Of a stretch of 64,000 nucleotides of DNA, positions 16,126-25,688 are shown one piece after another. Under the pieces are notes generated by a model, which saw only the letters and a list, made by a program, of their open reading frames with translations, had not been told where the DNA came from and did no database searches. Every line of letters begins with the position of its first letter. Position 1 is the first letter of the stretch. This stretch comes from Methanobrevibacter sp. Its GTDB lineage: Archaea > Methanobacteriota > Methanobacteria > Methanobacteriales > Methanobacteriaceae. The DNA lies in contig NZ_JAFQQZ010000021.1 in the NCBI RefSeq assembly GCF_017410345.1, positions 1-64,000 on the forward strand, read 5' to 3'. A program made the position numbers and the translations under genes.

Positions 16126-17931
16126 ATGGATTTTAAAAAAACACTGAAAACTATAGGAAAGCTTCTTAGCCCTTTAAAAAAGAGCATAATTCCACTTATT
16201 CTTATCGTTGCATTCCTACTCATTGATGTTTACTGTAACCTTACTCTACCTAAATACACTGCAGACATTGTAGATGTGGGTATACAGAACACAGATTTCA
16301 ATTATATAATAAGCGTAGGAACAATGATGCTGGCTATGGTCTTGATAGGAGTATTTGCTACAATAGGCCTTTCATACTTCTCAAGCAAGGTATCAGCAGC
16401 ATATGGAAGAGACTTAAGAAAGCTAAGCTATGAGAAGATTCTGAAATTCTCAAATTTTGAATTGAACCAGATATCAAGAGCATCACTCATCACACGTAAT
16501 ACAAACGATGTATACCAAATACAGATCTTTTTAGGACTGTTCTTTACAACAATACTGTTCTCACCGATATTAGGTATAGGAAGCATACTCAAGGCAATGG
16601 AACTTGGAACCAACCTTTTATGGATCATTGCAGTGACATTCGCTGCGGCAATGATTCCTTTCATCCTAATATTCATAAAAACCGTTCCTTACTTTAAGGT
16701 AATGCAGGAACTGACTGATAAGATCAATCAGATATCAAGGGAGATATTGATAGGAATACCAGTAATCAAGGCATTCGTAAGACAGGATTATGAAGAGGAA
16801 AGATTCAACCAAACCAATGAGGAATTCAAAGCAGTAAACTTAAGCGTATTCAGAATCCTCCTGGTCCTATTGCCTGCAATGAATCTGTTATTAAACCTAA
16901 TGATAGTTCTCATTTTATACTTCGGAGCATATGATGCAATCCAAGGAGAGATATTGACCGGAACAATCATAGCCTTCATCCAATATGCCACACAGATTGT
17001 AATGGCATTCTTAATGATGGGCGGATTCCTTGTCATGATTCCAAGAATCTTAGTCTCAGGAAGACGTGTAGCTGAAGTCATAAATACGGAAATATCAATC
17101 AGTGATGGGCCGATTGATGAAATTGATGATAATCCTACTATTGAATTCAAGAATGTAAGCTACGCATATCCTGGAAGCGAGAAGGAAACATTGAAAAACA
17201 TTAGTTTCAAATTGGAAAAGGGAAAGACAACTGCAATAATCGGAGGTACAGGAAGCGGAAAATCCACAATCCTAAACCTTATTCCACGTCTTCAGGATGT
17301 TACTGGTGGAGAAATATTGGTCAATGACAAGAACATCAAGGACTATAAATTGACAACACTAAGAGAAAGAATCTCCTACGCTCCTCAAAAGGCAATTCTC
17401 TTCGAAGGAACTATAAGGTCAAACATGCTGATAGGAAAGGAAGAAGCAAGTGATGCTGAAATCTGGAAAGCATTGGAAATGGCAGAAGTGGACTTCATAG
17501 ACAGTTTGGATGATGGAGTTTCACAGGGCGCCTCCAATTACTCAGGAGGACAGAAGCAACGTCTCCAATTGGCAAGGTCCATCCTATCCAATCGTGACTT
17601 CTACCTCTTTGATGACTGCTTCTCAGCACTTGACATGAATACTGAAGCTAAAGTGAAGGAAAACCTGAAAGGATTGAAGGAAAACTCATCAATGCTCATC
17701 ATCTCACAAAGGATTTCAACAATCATGGATGCCGATGAGATAATCGTGATCGATGAAGGAGAGATAATCGACAAGGGCACTCACGATTACCTGAATGAGA
17801 ACTGCAATATCTATAGGGAAATCGTATCCTCACAAATAGAACGTTCCAAAGAGCTATTGTATGATGATGAGGAATCCTCTAAGTTCCTCATAGATACAAG
17901 CTACATTAAAAAGACAGCAGGAGGTAAATGA
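16126..17931 (+). CDS. ABC exporter subunit with a degenerate ATPase site
   Basis: The 601-residue protein has an N-terminal six-helix exporter domain (about residues 15-310) and a C-terminal nucleotide-binding domain. Walker A is GGTGSGKST, and the signature is intact (YSGGQKQR). Walker B reads YLFDDCFSALD, with Asp instead of the catalytic Glu, and the switch reads SQRIST, with Gln in place of His. These changes make its own ATP site non-catalytic, as in heterodimeric multidrug exporters. It ends one base before the next subunit starts. The pair probably exports drugs, lipids or peptides. Confidence 0.9.
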   Translation: MDFKKTLKTIGKLLSPLKKSIIPLILIVAFLLIDVYCNLTLPKYTADIVDVGIQNTDFNYIISVGTMMLAMVLIGVFATIGLSYFSSKVSAAYGRDLRKLSYEKILKFSNFELNQISRASLITRNTNDVYQIQIFLGLFFTTILFSPILGIGSILKAMELGTNLLWIIAVTFAAAMIPFILIFIKTVPYFKVMQELTDKINQISREILIGIPVIKAFVRQDYEEERFNQTNEEFKAVNLSVFRILLVLLPAMNLLLNLMIVLILYFGAYDAIQGEILTGTIIAFIQYATQIVMAFLMMGGFLVMIPRILVSGRRVAEVINTEISISDGPIDEIDDNPTIEFKNVSYAYPGSEKETLKNISFKLEKGKTTAIIGGTGSGKSTILNLIPRLQDVTGGEILVNDKNIKDYKLTTLRERISYAPQKAILFEGTIRSNMLIGKEEASDAEIWKALEMAEVDFIDSLDDGVSQGASNYSGGQKQRLQLARSILSNRDFYLFDDCFSALDMNTEAKVKENLKGLKENSSMLIISQRISTIMDADEIIVIDEGEIIDKGTHDYLNENCNIYREIVSSQIERSKELLYDDEESSKFLIDTSYIKKTAGGK

Positions 17932-17932
17932 T

Positions 17933-19720
17933 ATGGCAAGAAAACCAAGAAGACAGCCCCCTGAAAAACCTGCAGATGCAAAGCAATCCATCAAGAACAT
18001 ATTCTCACTCCTGATAGGATATAAACTGAAATTAGGATTGACAGTCATTTGCGGAATCATATCTACAGTATTCTCAGTTATAAGTCCTCTTTTAATAGGA
18101 TTTGCCACAACAGCAATTTTCGATGGGATAAACTCCGGCAAGATGAATATGGAATACATAATAAACCTGCTCATAATAATAGTGGTCTTATATGTTGTAA
18201 GTGCGGTCTTCTCATATCTTCAAAGCTATCTCCTGCTTGACATAACAGCAGACATAAGCTACAAGCTAAGAAAGGACCTGGTTGAAAAGATCACCCATCT
18301 CTCAATGGGAGACTTGGACAAGAATACAAGAGGGGATATCCTATCAAGAATCACCAACGATGTGGACTCCCTGCAAACAGGAATCGTTCAGACATTCAAC
18401 CAATTGCTCACTGGTGTAATCACAATAGTCGGCGTTACAGTGATGATGCTCTCCATCAACCTATGGCTGACACTCACTACAATAGTCTTGGTTCCGGTTG
18501 CCTTCCTGATCATAACCTATGTGACCAAATACTCACAGGACTACTATCTAAAGCAATTGAGATACAGAGGTAACCTGAACGGACAGATTGAAGAGTCATT
18601 CACAGGCCATGAGATCATCCGCTCATTCAACCAGGAAGAGGAATCCATGAGAATCTTTGATGAGGAAAATGAAAGATGGTATGAACAGGAATGGAAATCC
18701 AAGTTCTTCTCAAGCCTCTCCGGTCCTTTGGTGCATTTCATCTCCAACCTGCAATATGTGATCATATCAGTTCTCGGAGCGGTCCTTGTGCTTCAAAGGG
18801 CAATAAGCGTCGGGGACATTTTGGCATTCATCCAATACTCCAAAAACTTCACAACCCCAATCGAACAGATCACAAGAATCATGAACATGATACAGACTGC
18901 AATGGCAGCAAGCGAAAGGATATTCGAATTCCTGGAAATAGACGTTGAGGAAAACCCATCTCAAGAGCAAATAACTGGAATGAATGATGAAATCAGCTTT
19001 GAAAATGTCTGCTTCGGTTACAGCGAAGACGAAATGGTCATAAAAGACTTGTCATTCAAGGTTAAGAAAGGAGAGAAGATAGCCATTGTAGGTGAAACTG
19101 GAGCAGGAAAGACCACAATAGTGAAACTGCTCATGAGATTCTATGACCTAAATAGTGGCGAGATAAAGATCGATGGTGTAAACATCAATCAATATGACAA
19201 GCACAGCATCAGATCCCTTGTGGGAATGGTGCTTCAGGACACTTGGCTCTTCAATGACACAATATACAACAACATCCGCTACGGCAAATTGGATGCGACA
19301 AGGGAGGAAGTGATAAACGCTTCTAAAGAGGCACATGCAGACAATTTCATCATGCAAATACCTGAAGGATACGAAAGGGAATTGAACGAGGATGCAGACA
19401 ACATCTCACATGGACAGAAACAATTATTGACAATTGCAAGGACAATCCTTTCAAACAAGCAGATACTGATTCTGGATGAGGCGACATCTTCAGTCGATAC
19501 AAGAACCGAAAAGATAATTCAGGAAGCAATGGATAAGCTGATGAAAGACAGGACAAGCTTCATCATTGCCCACAGGCTTTCAACAGTCAGAAATGCAGAC
19601 AAGATAATTGTGATTGATGATGGGCATATAATAGAGCAAGGGTCACATGAAGAGCTATTGGAGCAAAAAGGATACTATTACAATACCTTGAATGCACAAA
19701 GAAGGGAGGATGCCATATGA
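17933..19720 (+). CDS. ABC exporter subunit with the catalytic ATPase residues
   Basis: The 595-residue protein has the same exporter layout as its neighbour. Walker A is GETGAGKTT, Walker B is LILDEATSSVD with the catalytic Glu, and the switch is AHRLST. The signature is altered to SHGQKQ. With the changes in the first subunit, this gives one normal and one degenerate ATP site per heterodimer, which is a known arrangement. The start ATG is two codons after the upstream stop area, and the end overlaps the MarR gene by four bases, so the three genes form one operon. Confidence 0.9.
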   Translation: MARKPRRQPPEKPADAKQSIKNIFSLLIGYKLKLGLTVICGIISTVFSVISPLLIGFATTAIFDGINSGKMNMEYIINLLIIIVVLYVVSAVFSYLQSYLLLDITADISYKLRKDLVEKITHLSMGDLDKNTRGDILSRITNDVDSLQTGIVQTFNQLLTGVITIVGVTVMMLSINLWLTLTTIVLVPVAFLIITYVTKYSQDYYLKQLRYRGNLNGQIEESFTGHEIIRSFNQEEESMRIFDEENERWYEQEWKSKFFSSLSGPLVHFISNLQYVIISVLGAVLVLQRAISVGDILAFIQYSKNFTTPIEQITRIMNMIQTAMAASERIFEFLEIDVEENPSQEQITGMNDEISFENVCFGYSEDEMVIKDLSFKVKKGEKIAIVGETGAGKTTIVKLLMRFYDLNSGEIKIDGVNINQYDKHSIRSLVGMVLQDTWLFNDTIYNNIRYGKLDATREEVINASKEAHADNFIMQIPEGYERELNEDADNISHGQKQLLTIARTILSNKQILILDEATSSVDTRTEKIIQEAMDKLMKDRTSFIIAHRLSTVRNADKIIVIDDGHIIEQGSHEELLEQKGYYYNTLNAQRREDAI

Positions 19721-20295
19721 ACAAGGAAAATATCATTGAAGAGAGGATCAATGGATTTGATCAGTTAGACAATCGATTATTGTTCCATAAGTTCATCATG
19801 ATAAATGAGATTCTGGATAAAAGAAACAAAAAGCAGAATCCGGCAATGAAAAGCGTTACAAAAGGACAAGGCAGACTGATCATTTTCTTAAAGAGAAAGG
19901 ACAAGCTATCCACTAAAGCATTGTCTGAAATATTGAATGTCAGTGTCACTTCCCTTAATGAAACCTTAAACAAACTGGAGCAGCAGAATTTCATTAGAAA
20001 GGTTCCATCAGAGCAAGACAAAAGAGTTTTGCTTGTTGAATTGACAGAAGAGGGAAGAGCCCTTGAATTCAAGAACCATGAGGACATCGACATCTTTGAC
20101 TCCCTAAGTGAAAAGGAAAAGGAAAATCTCAATGAATACTTGAATCGATTAACTGCATCCCTTCATAATAAATTCAAGGAAGAGAATCCTGAAAGATATG
20201 AGAAAATTATTAAAAACAGAAATGAAATCTTTGAAAAGTACTTTAAGGACAACAATCATAATGAATGGTTGGAACTGATTGATTGTAAAAAATAG
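19717..20295 (+). CDS. MarR-family transcriptional regulator
   Basis: The 192-residue protein has a winged helix-turn-helix in its central part, with LSTKALSEILNVSVTSLNE as recognition region (about residues 64-82) and a wing with SEQDKRVLLVELTEEGRA. Helices on both sides would form the dimer. It overlaps the exporter gene by four bases (ATGA) and is translated after it. It probably represses the exporter operon from the palindromes near 16068-16104 and is released by a compound the exporter removes. Confidence 0.85.
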   Translation: MNKENIIEERINGFDQLDNRLLFHKFIMINEILDKRNKKQNPAMKSVTKGQGRLIIFLKRKDKLSTKALSEILNVSVTSLNETLNKLEQQNFIRKVPSEQDKRVLLVELTEEGRALEFKNHEDIDIFDSLSEKEKENLNEYLNRLTASLHNKFKEENPERYEKIIKNRNEIFEKYFKDNNHNEWLELIDCKK

Positions 20296-20368
20296 ATAAA
20301 ACTGATAAAAATAGCAAAAAATAAAAATTTAAAAAAATAATGGAAAAAAAGAAAAATAGTAAATGAAA

Positions 20369-21400
20369 CTATTTTTTAGAATTTCCCAATTCATAAGTCT
20401 TTTTTATGATCAATTCAAACAGATTATCTGTTTTGAGTTCAATAGGTTCATGTGGATTAACAATGAAATTCAAAGCCTGTTGAGTGATTTCATCCAAGTC
20501 AGTGGTCCTATACATCAATCCATTGTTTACATAGAACTGATCTACAGATAATGTGTCTCCAGGATAACATGAGATTACAGGAGTCTGTAGAATTGCCGCT
20601 TCCCTGTTCATTGTACCACCAGCACCGATTACAAGATCACATGCCTTGATAATGCTTGAAGTGTCAACAGGAGGCTTAAGTATTGTCACATTCTTGATTC
20701 CTTCAAAGATATCCGCCTGTTCCTTGAATCTAGGAAGAATGAGAATGTTCGCATACTCCTTCAATACATCAACAACAGGAGACAAGACTGATTTTCTGCA
20801 ATCTGTATTCAAATAGGAAGCAAGGGATGGTTCAGGCCTCATGAGTATAGTCCTTTGAAGTGGCAAGTCAAGTCCCAAATCATCAAAGATATTTTCATTG
20901 AACACAAAGTTGTTGAAGTGCATAAGCTCTGAAGTTCCATTATATTTTATGATGTCATTTGGATTTGCACCATATTGCATCAGTTTCCACTCATCGATAA
21001 TGCTTGGAACAATGATCTTGCTGCATAATGGAAGTGTCAACTTATTTGCAGCCATCGCATGCTCATTATCCAAAACAAAGAGGCTTGGAATTCCAAGGCC
21101 AAATGCCACTCTTGGAAGTTCGATTGAATGCTTTGAAAGGGCTACATCAAAGTTCTCACCAGCAACCAAATCCGCCAAATCCACTACACGCTGTGCACTT
21201 TCCTTAAGCTTTTCCTCTAATGTGACTCCATGCTTGCCTACTGATATGAAATCTATGTCATACATATCCATCAATTTATGAATGTCACCGAATCTGCGAG
21301 CTGTGACTAGAACATCTTCTCCCTCATCTTCAAAATACTTGATGACATCCTTGAAAAATCTTACATGGGGCGCATTTGATATATCAATCCAAATCTTCAT
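20369..21400 (-). CDS. DUF354 family glycosyltransferase-like protein
   Basis: The ATG at 21400 follows GAGGTGATTTC; an in-frame TTG 21 bases upstream includes this site and is unlikely. The 343-residue protein belongs to DUF354, related in fold to MurG and UDP-GlcNAc 2-epimerase. It starts MKIWIDISNAPHVRFFK, and has GAGGTMNREAAILQTPVIS near residue 275, a typical nucleotide-sugar binding loop. It probably acts in surface polysaccharide or glycolipid synthesis, but the substrate is unknown. An exact GTAATAC motif lies 51 bases upstream. Confidence 0.7.
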   Translation of the reverse strand: MKIWIDISNAPHVRFFKDVIKYFEDEGEDVLVTARRFGDIHKLMDMYDIDFISVGKHGVTLEEKLKESAQRVVDLADLVAGENFDVALSKHSIELPRVAFGLGIPSLFVLDNEHAMAANKLTLPLCSKIIVPSIIDEWKLMQYGANPNDIIKYNGTSELMHFNNFVFNENIFDDLGLDLPLQRTILMRPEPSLASYLNTDCRKSVLSPVVDVLKEYANILILPRFKEQADIFEGIKNVTILKPPVDTSSIIKACDLVIGAGGTMNREAAILQTPVISCYPGDTLSVDQFYVNNGLMYRTTDLDEITQQALNFIVNPHEPIELKTDNLFELIIKKTYELGNSKK

Positions 21401-21450
21401 GAAATCACCTCTTAATCTCAATTTTAGTACAATTAATAATTAATATTATA

Positions 21451-21457
21451 GTAATAC
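21451..21457. promoter_or_regulatory. GTAATAC motif upstream of the DUF354 gene
   Basis: Single exact copy in the context ATAGTAATACTTAATAAA, 51 bp upstream of the DUF354 start. This is close enough to overlap the core promoter. Whether it works as an operator is unknown. Confidence 0.3.
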
Positions 21458-21550
21458 TTAATAAATTTTAGTAAAATAGAGATAAAAAAATAAGATTCGG
21501 GGAAAATAAAACTCAAAAAAGATTAATTGAAAATAAAATATGAAAAAAAA

Positions 21551-21604
21551 GATTGATTAAAAAAATATTAAAAAAAAGATTGATTAAAAAAATATTAAAA
21601 AAAA
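21551..21604. repeat. 27-bp tandem repeat, two copies
   Basis: The unit starting GATTGATTAAAAAAATATT is present at 21551-21577 and 21578-21604, exact over its length, directly downstream of hypB. It is a simple A-rich duplication in a spacer, probably from slippage. Confidence 0.7.
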
Positions 21605-21623
21605 GAAATAAAAAAGAAAAAGA

Positions 21624-22382
21624 TTAGTGAGAATGCTCATGACTGTGTCCATGTCCATGGTCATGTTCATGACTGTGTTCGTGGTCATGGTCATGGTCGT
21701 GGTCATGATGATGGTGATGATGTTCAGCTCCGTGAGCCTTAGCCTCTTTAATGGCTTCAATCACTTCATCCAATCCTTTGCCTTCTTTCAAGCTGGTAGT
21801 AATGACCTTGACATCCGGATTGAGTTTTTTGGCATCAGCCACCATCTTGTCAGTGCTTGCACCGACAGCATCAGCCAAATCAATCTTATTGATGATGATC
21901 AAGTCAGAATCCTTGAAAATGTAAGGGTGTTTCTCTACAGTGTCGTCACCTTCGGTAACGCTTACAACAACAACTCTCATATGGGAACCTAATTGGAAGT
22001 CAACAGGACAAATCAAGTTTCCAACATTTTCAATGAATAAGTAATCGATATCATCAAGTGGAAGGTCGCCTAAACCATGGCTTACCAAGTGAGCATCCAA
22101 GTGACATTCGGTACCTGTGTTCAATCCTACAACAGGTGCATTGTGGGATTTGATCCTTTCAGCATCGAAATCACTGATTATATCACCTGCAAGCACACCT
22201 ACCTTTTCATCAAGGTTATCTATCAAATCTTCAATAAGAGCGGTTTTACCAGACCCGATTGCTCCTACAAAGTCTACACAAAATATATCGTGGTCTTCCA
22301 ATAAATGTAAGTTCTTATGTGCTAATTTGTCATTAGCAGCCATAATATTTTTAGCTATTTCTACATCTGCAATCTTATGCAT
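21624..22382 (-). CDS. hypB: Hydrogenase nickel incorporation GTPase HypB with C-terminal His tail
   Basis: The 252-residue protein is HypB, the GTPase that delivers nickel to NiFe-hydrogenase with HypA. The P-loop is GAIGSGKT near residue 42, the metal-site block TGTECHLDAHL follows near residue 92, and the NKIDLAD guanine motif is present. The last 35 residues or so (from about 218) are almost only His, Asp, Glu, Gly and Ser. In bacterial HypB proteins with a His-rich region it is usually N-terminal, so the C-terminal position is notable. The tail may store or buffer nickel. It follows hypA after about 150 bases. Confidence 0.95.
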   Translation of the reverse strand: MHKIADVEIAKNIMAANDKLAHKNLHLLEDHDIFCVDFVGAIGSGKTALIEDLIDNLDEKVGVLAGDIISDFDAERIKSHNAPVVGLNTGTECHLDAHLVSHGLGDLPLDDIDYLFIENVGNLICPVDFQLGSHMRVVVVSVTEGDDTVEKHPYIFKDSDLIIINKIDLADAVGASTDKMVADAKKLNPDVKVITTSLKEGKGLDEVIEAIKEAKAHGAEHHHHHHDHDHDHDHEHSHEHDHGHGHSHEHSH

Positions 22383-22534
22383 GTATATGATCCTCCGTAT
22401 AAATATATGATTTCATAATAAGTTTAATAATTTTAAAAATTTGGACAATATTATCAATGACCTATGAAAAAACTATCAAAATGATAAAAAGAAATTTTAA
22501 TTATATTAATAGAATTTCTTGTTGAGAATTTTGA

Positions 22535-22918
22535 CTAATTTTCATCATCATCTTTTTCAATGCTGATGCTTCTGACAGTAATTTCTTTACCATTTGTCAC
22601 TTCGACCCTATGGCTTTCACATTTAGGGCATAAGACCATAGGTGCATAATGGTCACTGTCGTCAACATTACCTTCACCTTCAAAGCCACAATTGTGACAT
22701 TTGATTTCAACATCAATAGTATTAATGATCATCTCGACGTTTTTTGTCAGTTCTTCTCCTTCACACATAACGCCAAGCATAAACTTCAATTGTTCCGGAT
22801 TCAACATAGCCAATCTTCCAATTTCAATAACCATTTCAGTTACTTCAATCGCATCATTAGCTTCTGCAGTGTCCATAACTGTGCTGAAAATACCTTGAGC
22901 CATAGCAAATTCGTGCAT
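22535..22918 (-). CDS. hypA: Hydrogenase nickel incorporation protein HypA
   Basis: The 127-residue protein is HypA, which binds nickel through its N-terminus (MHEFAMAQ, with the essential His2) and zinc through two CxxC pairs, here CHNC near residue 73 and CPKC near residue 98. It works with HypB in loading nickel into hydrogenase. In methanogens the target enzymes are the Frh, Mvh, Ech/Eha/Ehb-type hydrogenases. An exact GTAATAC copy lies 112 bases upstream of the start. Confidence 0.95.
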   Translation of the reverse strand: MHEFAMAQGIFSTVMDTAEANDAIEVTEMVIEIGRLAMLNPEQLKFMLGVMCEGEELTKNVEMIINTIDVEIKCHNCGFEGEGNVDDSDHYAPMVLCPKCESHRVEVTNGKEITVRSISIEKDDDEN

Positions 22919-23022
22919 TCTACATCTCCAAATATAAATTAATTAAATTACAATAATATAATATTTTAATTAATATAATATAAAACTATTGTTATTAATA
23001 AAAACAATTATTATTGCAATGA

Positions 23023-23036
23023 ATTACCAGTAATAC
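23023..23036. promoter_or_regulatory. GTAATAC motif in a short inverted repeat upstream of hypA
   Basis: ATTAC (23023-23027) and GTAATAC (23030-23036) form a short inverted pair, followed by a T run. It lies 105-118 bases upstream of hypA, similar to the position of the motif at the metal ATPase and nicotianamine synthase-like genes. Confidence 0.35.
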
Positions 23037-23147
23037 TTTTTTAAAAAATTTTAAAATAATGATGATAGAATAAATGAAAAAATAAACTAATCAAAAATAG
23101 AAAAATAAGAAAAAATAAAAAATGAAAAATATTTTTTAAAATAAAGT

Positions 23148-24068
23148 TTATCTTAATGCATCTGCAATCAATTTTGCTACAGAAATGCTGCTTACATCGG
23201 ATTTCAAGGTATCTGTACTTGACAAGTCACGAGCTCCAGCAGCCATAATCTTCAAGACAGCATCGTTTACAAGCACTGGGTGAACACAGCATACGTCAAC
23301 TGACTTTGCGCCATGTTCCTTTAAGATGCCTATTGCATTAACGATTGTTCCACCTGTAGCTATGATGTCATCAATGATGATTGCTTCCTTTCCTTCCACA
23401 GAGTCAATGTTGACCTTGGAACCCTTTTTGACCTTATCAAGATCTTCGCTGTCAAAATCACATTGAACATCGACGATTCTGGTTTCCACCTTATCAGGAC
23501 CTAATCTGACTTTGCTCATATATGTGCAGTTGCAGCCAAGGATTTCAGCTATTTCCTCTGCAAAGTCCATTGCCCCCTTATCCGGAGCTATGATGATAGG
23601 GTTTTCCACTTTGTCTGCAAGGTATTCTGCAATTGGAGGCATGGCGGAAAGGTTCGCAGTTGGAATATTGAAGAAGTCCCTGACACTGTCTTCGTGCAGG
23701 TTGATTGAAATGAATTCGTCTGCGCCGGATTCTTCAATCAAGTTAGCTACCAATTGTGCAGAGATGGCTTCACCATCCTTAAATCTTAATTCCTGTCTTC
23801 CATAACCTAAATATGGGACAACCACTTTAATGTGCTCTGCACCTAAGTCCTTGAGGGTTCTGAGTATGAAGAGTAATTCAATTAGATTTTCATCTTGAGG
23901 AAATCCGGTTGATTGAATGACTGTTGCGTTCTTTTCAACTTCCCCTTTGATCCTCACATATCTTTCACCATCTGGGAACTTTTTAGTTTCAAGAGGACAT
24001 AAGGTTTCTCCTAATTCCTTTGCAACATTTGCTGCCAATTTTTGTGATGCTGAACCACCAATTATCAA
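23148..24068 (-). CDS. prs: Ribose-phosphate pyrophosphokinase
   Basis: The protein makes PRPP from ribose 5-phosphate and ATP, for purine, pyrimidine, His and Trp synthesis. The start is placed at a TTG at 24068 preceded by GGTGATTAT, giving MIIGGSASQKLA, which is the usual archaeal N-terminus; an in-frame GTG lies three codons upstream. About 306 residues is normal. The catalytic HEDSV region lies near residue 125, and the PRPP-binding loop IIIDDIIATGGTI near residue 215. Confidence 0.93.
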   Translation of the reverse strand: MIIGGSASQKLAANVAKELGETLCPLETKKFPDGERYVRIKGEVEKNATVIQSTGFPQDENLIELLFILRTLKDLGAEHIKVVVPYLGYGRQELRFKDGEAISAQLVANLIEESGADEFISINLHEDSVRDFFNIPTANLSAMPPIAEYLADKVENPIIIAPDKGAMDFAEEIAEILGCNCTYMSKVRLGPDKVETRIVDVQCDFDSEDLDKVKKGSKVNIDSVEGKEAIIIDDIIATGGTIVNAIGILKEHGAKSVDVCCVHPVLVNDAVLKIMAAGARDLSSTDTLKSDVSSISVAKLIADALR

Positions 24069-24329
24069 AATAATCACCAAAAATATTGTCGTTAATCTTA
24101 AAGTTTCAATTAATTAAATAAATTAATTTTTATGATAATATCTTTATTGATATTTATAATTAAATATTACTATTTTTAAAAAAATTGGGAAAAATGAAAA
24201 ATAAATTTAATGAAAAACAATCAAAAAAAATATGAAATATCTTAAAATAAAAAAGTAAAGAATAAGTAAAAAAATTAGTAAAAAAAGTAAAAAATAATTA
24301 AAAAGTTTCAAAATGAAACTTAATAATAA

Positions 24330-25427
24330 CTATCTGCTCACAGCCTCATTGCTGTCTCTTCTAATGGTAACCGTATGGGCCAATACCAAAGATCCCAAGA
24401 AGAGGAAAGTCAATAAAGCCATACCGTTTACAGTCCTGTTGAATAGGAAAAGACCGATAATCGCTTGAGAGACAAAACCGGTAAGGGAACCTATTAAAAG
24501 AACCTCTTTACCTAAGTACTTTCTGTTCTTGCTTTCTCTCTTATGTCTATATTCTCTTAAGATTACCAATCCTACAATGATGGTTCCTAAAACTATCAAG
24601 AGCAATACAAGGAATGTAAGATATCCGAAGTCATAGGCATAACCGAAAATACCTGGAAGCATATAGTCGATTGTATCCTTTCTGGTTACCAAAAGACCGA
24701 AGAAAAGAGGGAACGGCAAACCAAACAATAGAATGAATTGCATTGGCAAGCTAATGTAACCATCTGCAAATCCGGAACTGTTGGACCAGTAAGAGGATGA
24801 AGGGTCATGCCCAATCAACCAAGTATTTCCAACTACAAGCTTTAGACTTGACAATGAATTTGTTGCAAGCCTTGAAATCCTAAGTACAGGTGAGAAAATC
24901 TCCATACCACTGATTCTTGCAACTATTTCCAATATTCCAAAAGCGACCAATGCCGCTCCGATAAACATTCCAATTCTTCTGACTGTGAGAATGGATTTTT
25001 GTCTGAATGATTTTGAAATAATGGTGTATCCTATAAATAAACCTACAAACCATAATAATAAGAAAGATCTGTGCATTGCTCCCCCAAAGACAGTGATACA
25101 TCCAAGAAGTATATAGACTATCCTTTTCAGCCTTGCCACATTAACTCCCGACTCTTCCATCACCTTCAGCGAAGCTAATGCAGTTATAATAGCTAAAAGA
25201 GCAATCGGACCGAACGGGTGAGTATACTCATGCTGACCAAATGACAATACCAAGAATATCAAATCTGTTCCGAATAGAATTGCAAATCCTGCAGATAAAA
25301 ACAATGACAGGAAAGTCACTACACTTAATGATAGCGGAACGAGATTCAAAATGAATATCATGGTAGCAAGTAAGATCAAACCCACTTCGACTATAAGTTG
25401 AAAATGATTTTGAGCTATTAATAACAT
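24330..25427 (-). CDS. Polytopic membrane protein of unknown function
   Basis: The ATG at 25427 is four codons after an in-frame TTG and follows GTGATTTC. The 365-residue product has about nine or ten hydrophobic segments spread over its length, with an extracellular-looking loop rich in Ser and Trp (SSSYWSNSSGFADGY) near residue 215. I do not recognise the family. The single-TM protein gene directly upstream on the same strand could encode a partner. Confidence 0.6.
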   Translation of the reverse strand: MLLIAQNHFQLIVEVGLILLATMIFILNLVPLSLSVVTFLSLFLSAGFAILFGTDLIFLVLSFGQHEYTHPFGPIALLAIITALASLKVMEESGVNVARLKRIVYILLGCITVFGGAMHRSFLLLWFVGLFIGYTIISKSFRQKSILTVRRIGMFIGAALVAFGILEIVARISGMEIFSPVLRISRLATNSLSSLKLVVGNTWLIGHDPSSSYWSNSSGFADGYISLPMQFILLFGLPFPLFFGLLVTRKDTIDYMLPGIFGYAYDFGYLTFLVLLLIVLGTIIVGLVILREYRHKRESKNRKYLGKEVLLIGSLTGFVSQAIIGLFLFNRTVNGMALLTFLFLGSLVLAHTVTIRRDSNEAVSR

Positions 25428-25657
25428 GAAATCACACAATAAATAATTTTAATATTTTAAATTTTTTTAATTAATAAATTGAATCATAAATAATCTTTAA
25501 AATGTCTATAATTATCTTTTAAGATTAGATATACATCATTATTTTTATTTAATTAAGTATTTAAATATTAGTAAAATTAGGATAAATTAATGAAAAATAG
25601 AAAAAATAAAAAAAAGAAAATGGTTAATTCTAACCATTGAAAAGATTTTGGTCAAGG

Positions 25658-25682
25658 TTTTTAAGGTCGAAGACCTTAAAAA
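25658..25682 (-). terminator. Strong hairpin after the 25689 gene, member of a repeated 3' family
   Basis: TTTTTAAGGTC and GACCTTAAAAA form a perfect 11-bp stem with a 3-base loop, starting a few bases after the stop codon. On the transcript strand the hairpin is followed by CCTTGACCAAAATCTTTTC. The same tail follows the hairpin after the thermosome gene. Confidence 0.65.
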
Positions 25683-25688
25683 ACTGGG

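Noticed and set aside
21551-21604. Two 27-bp tandem copies looked at first like a repeat array
   Set aside because: Only two copies, simple A-rich sequence and no spacers of constant length; it is a slippage duplication, not a CRISPR array.
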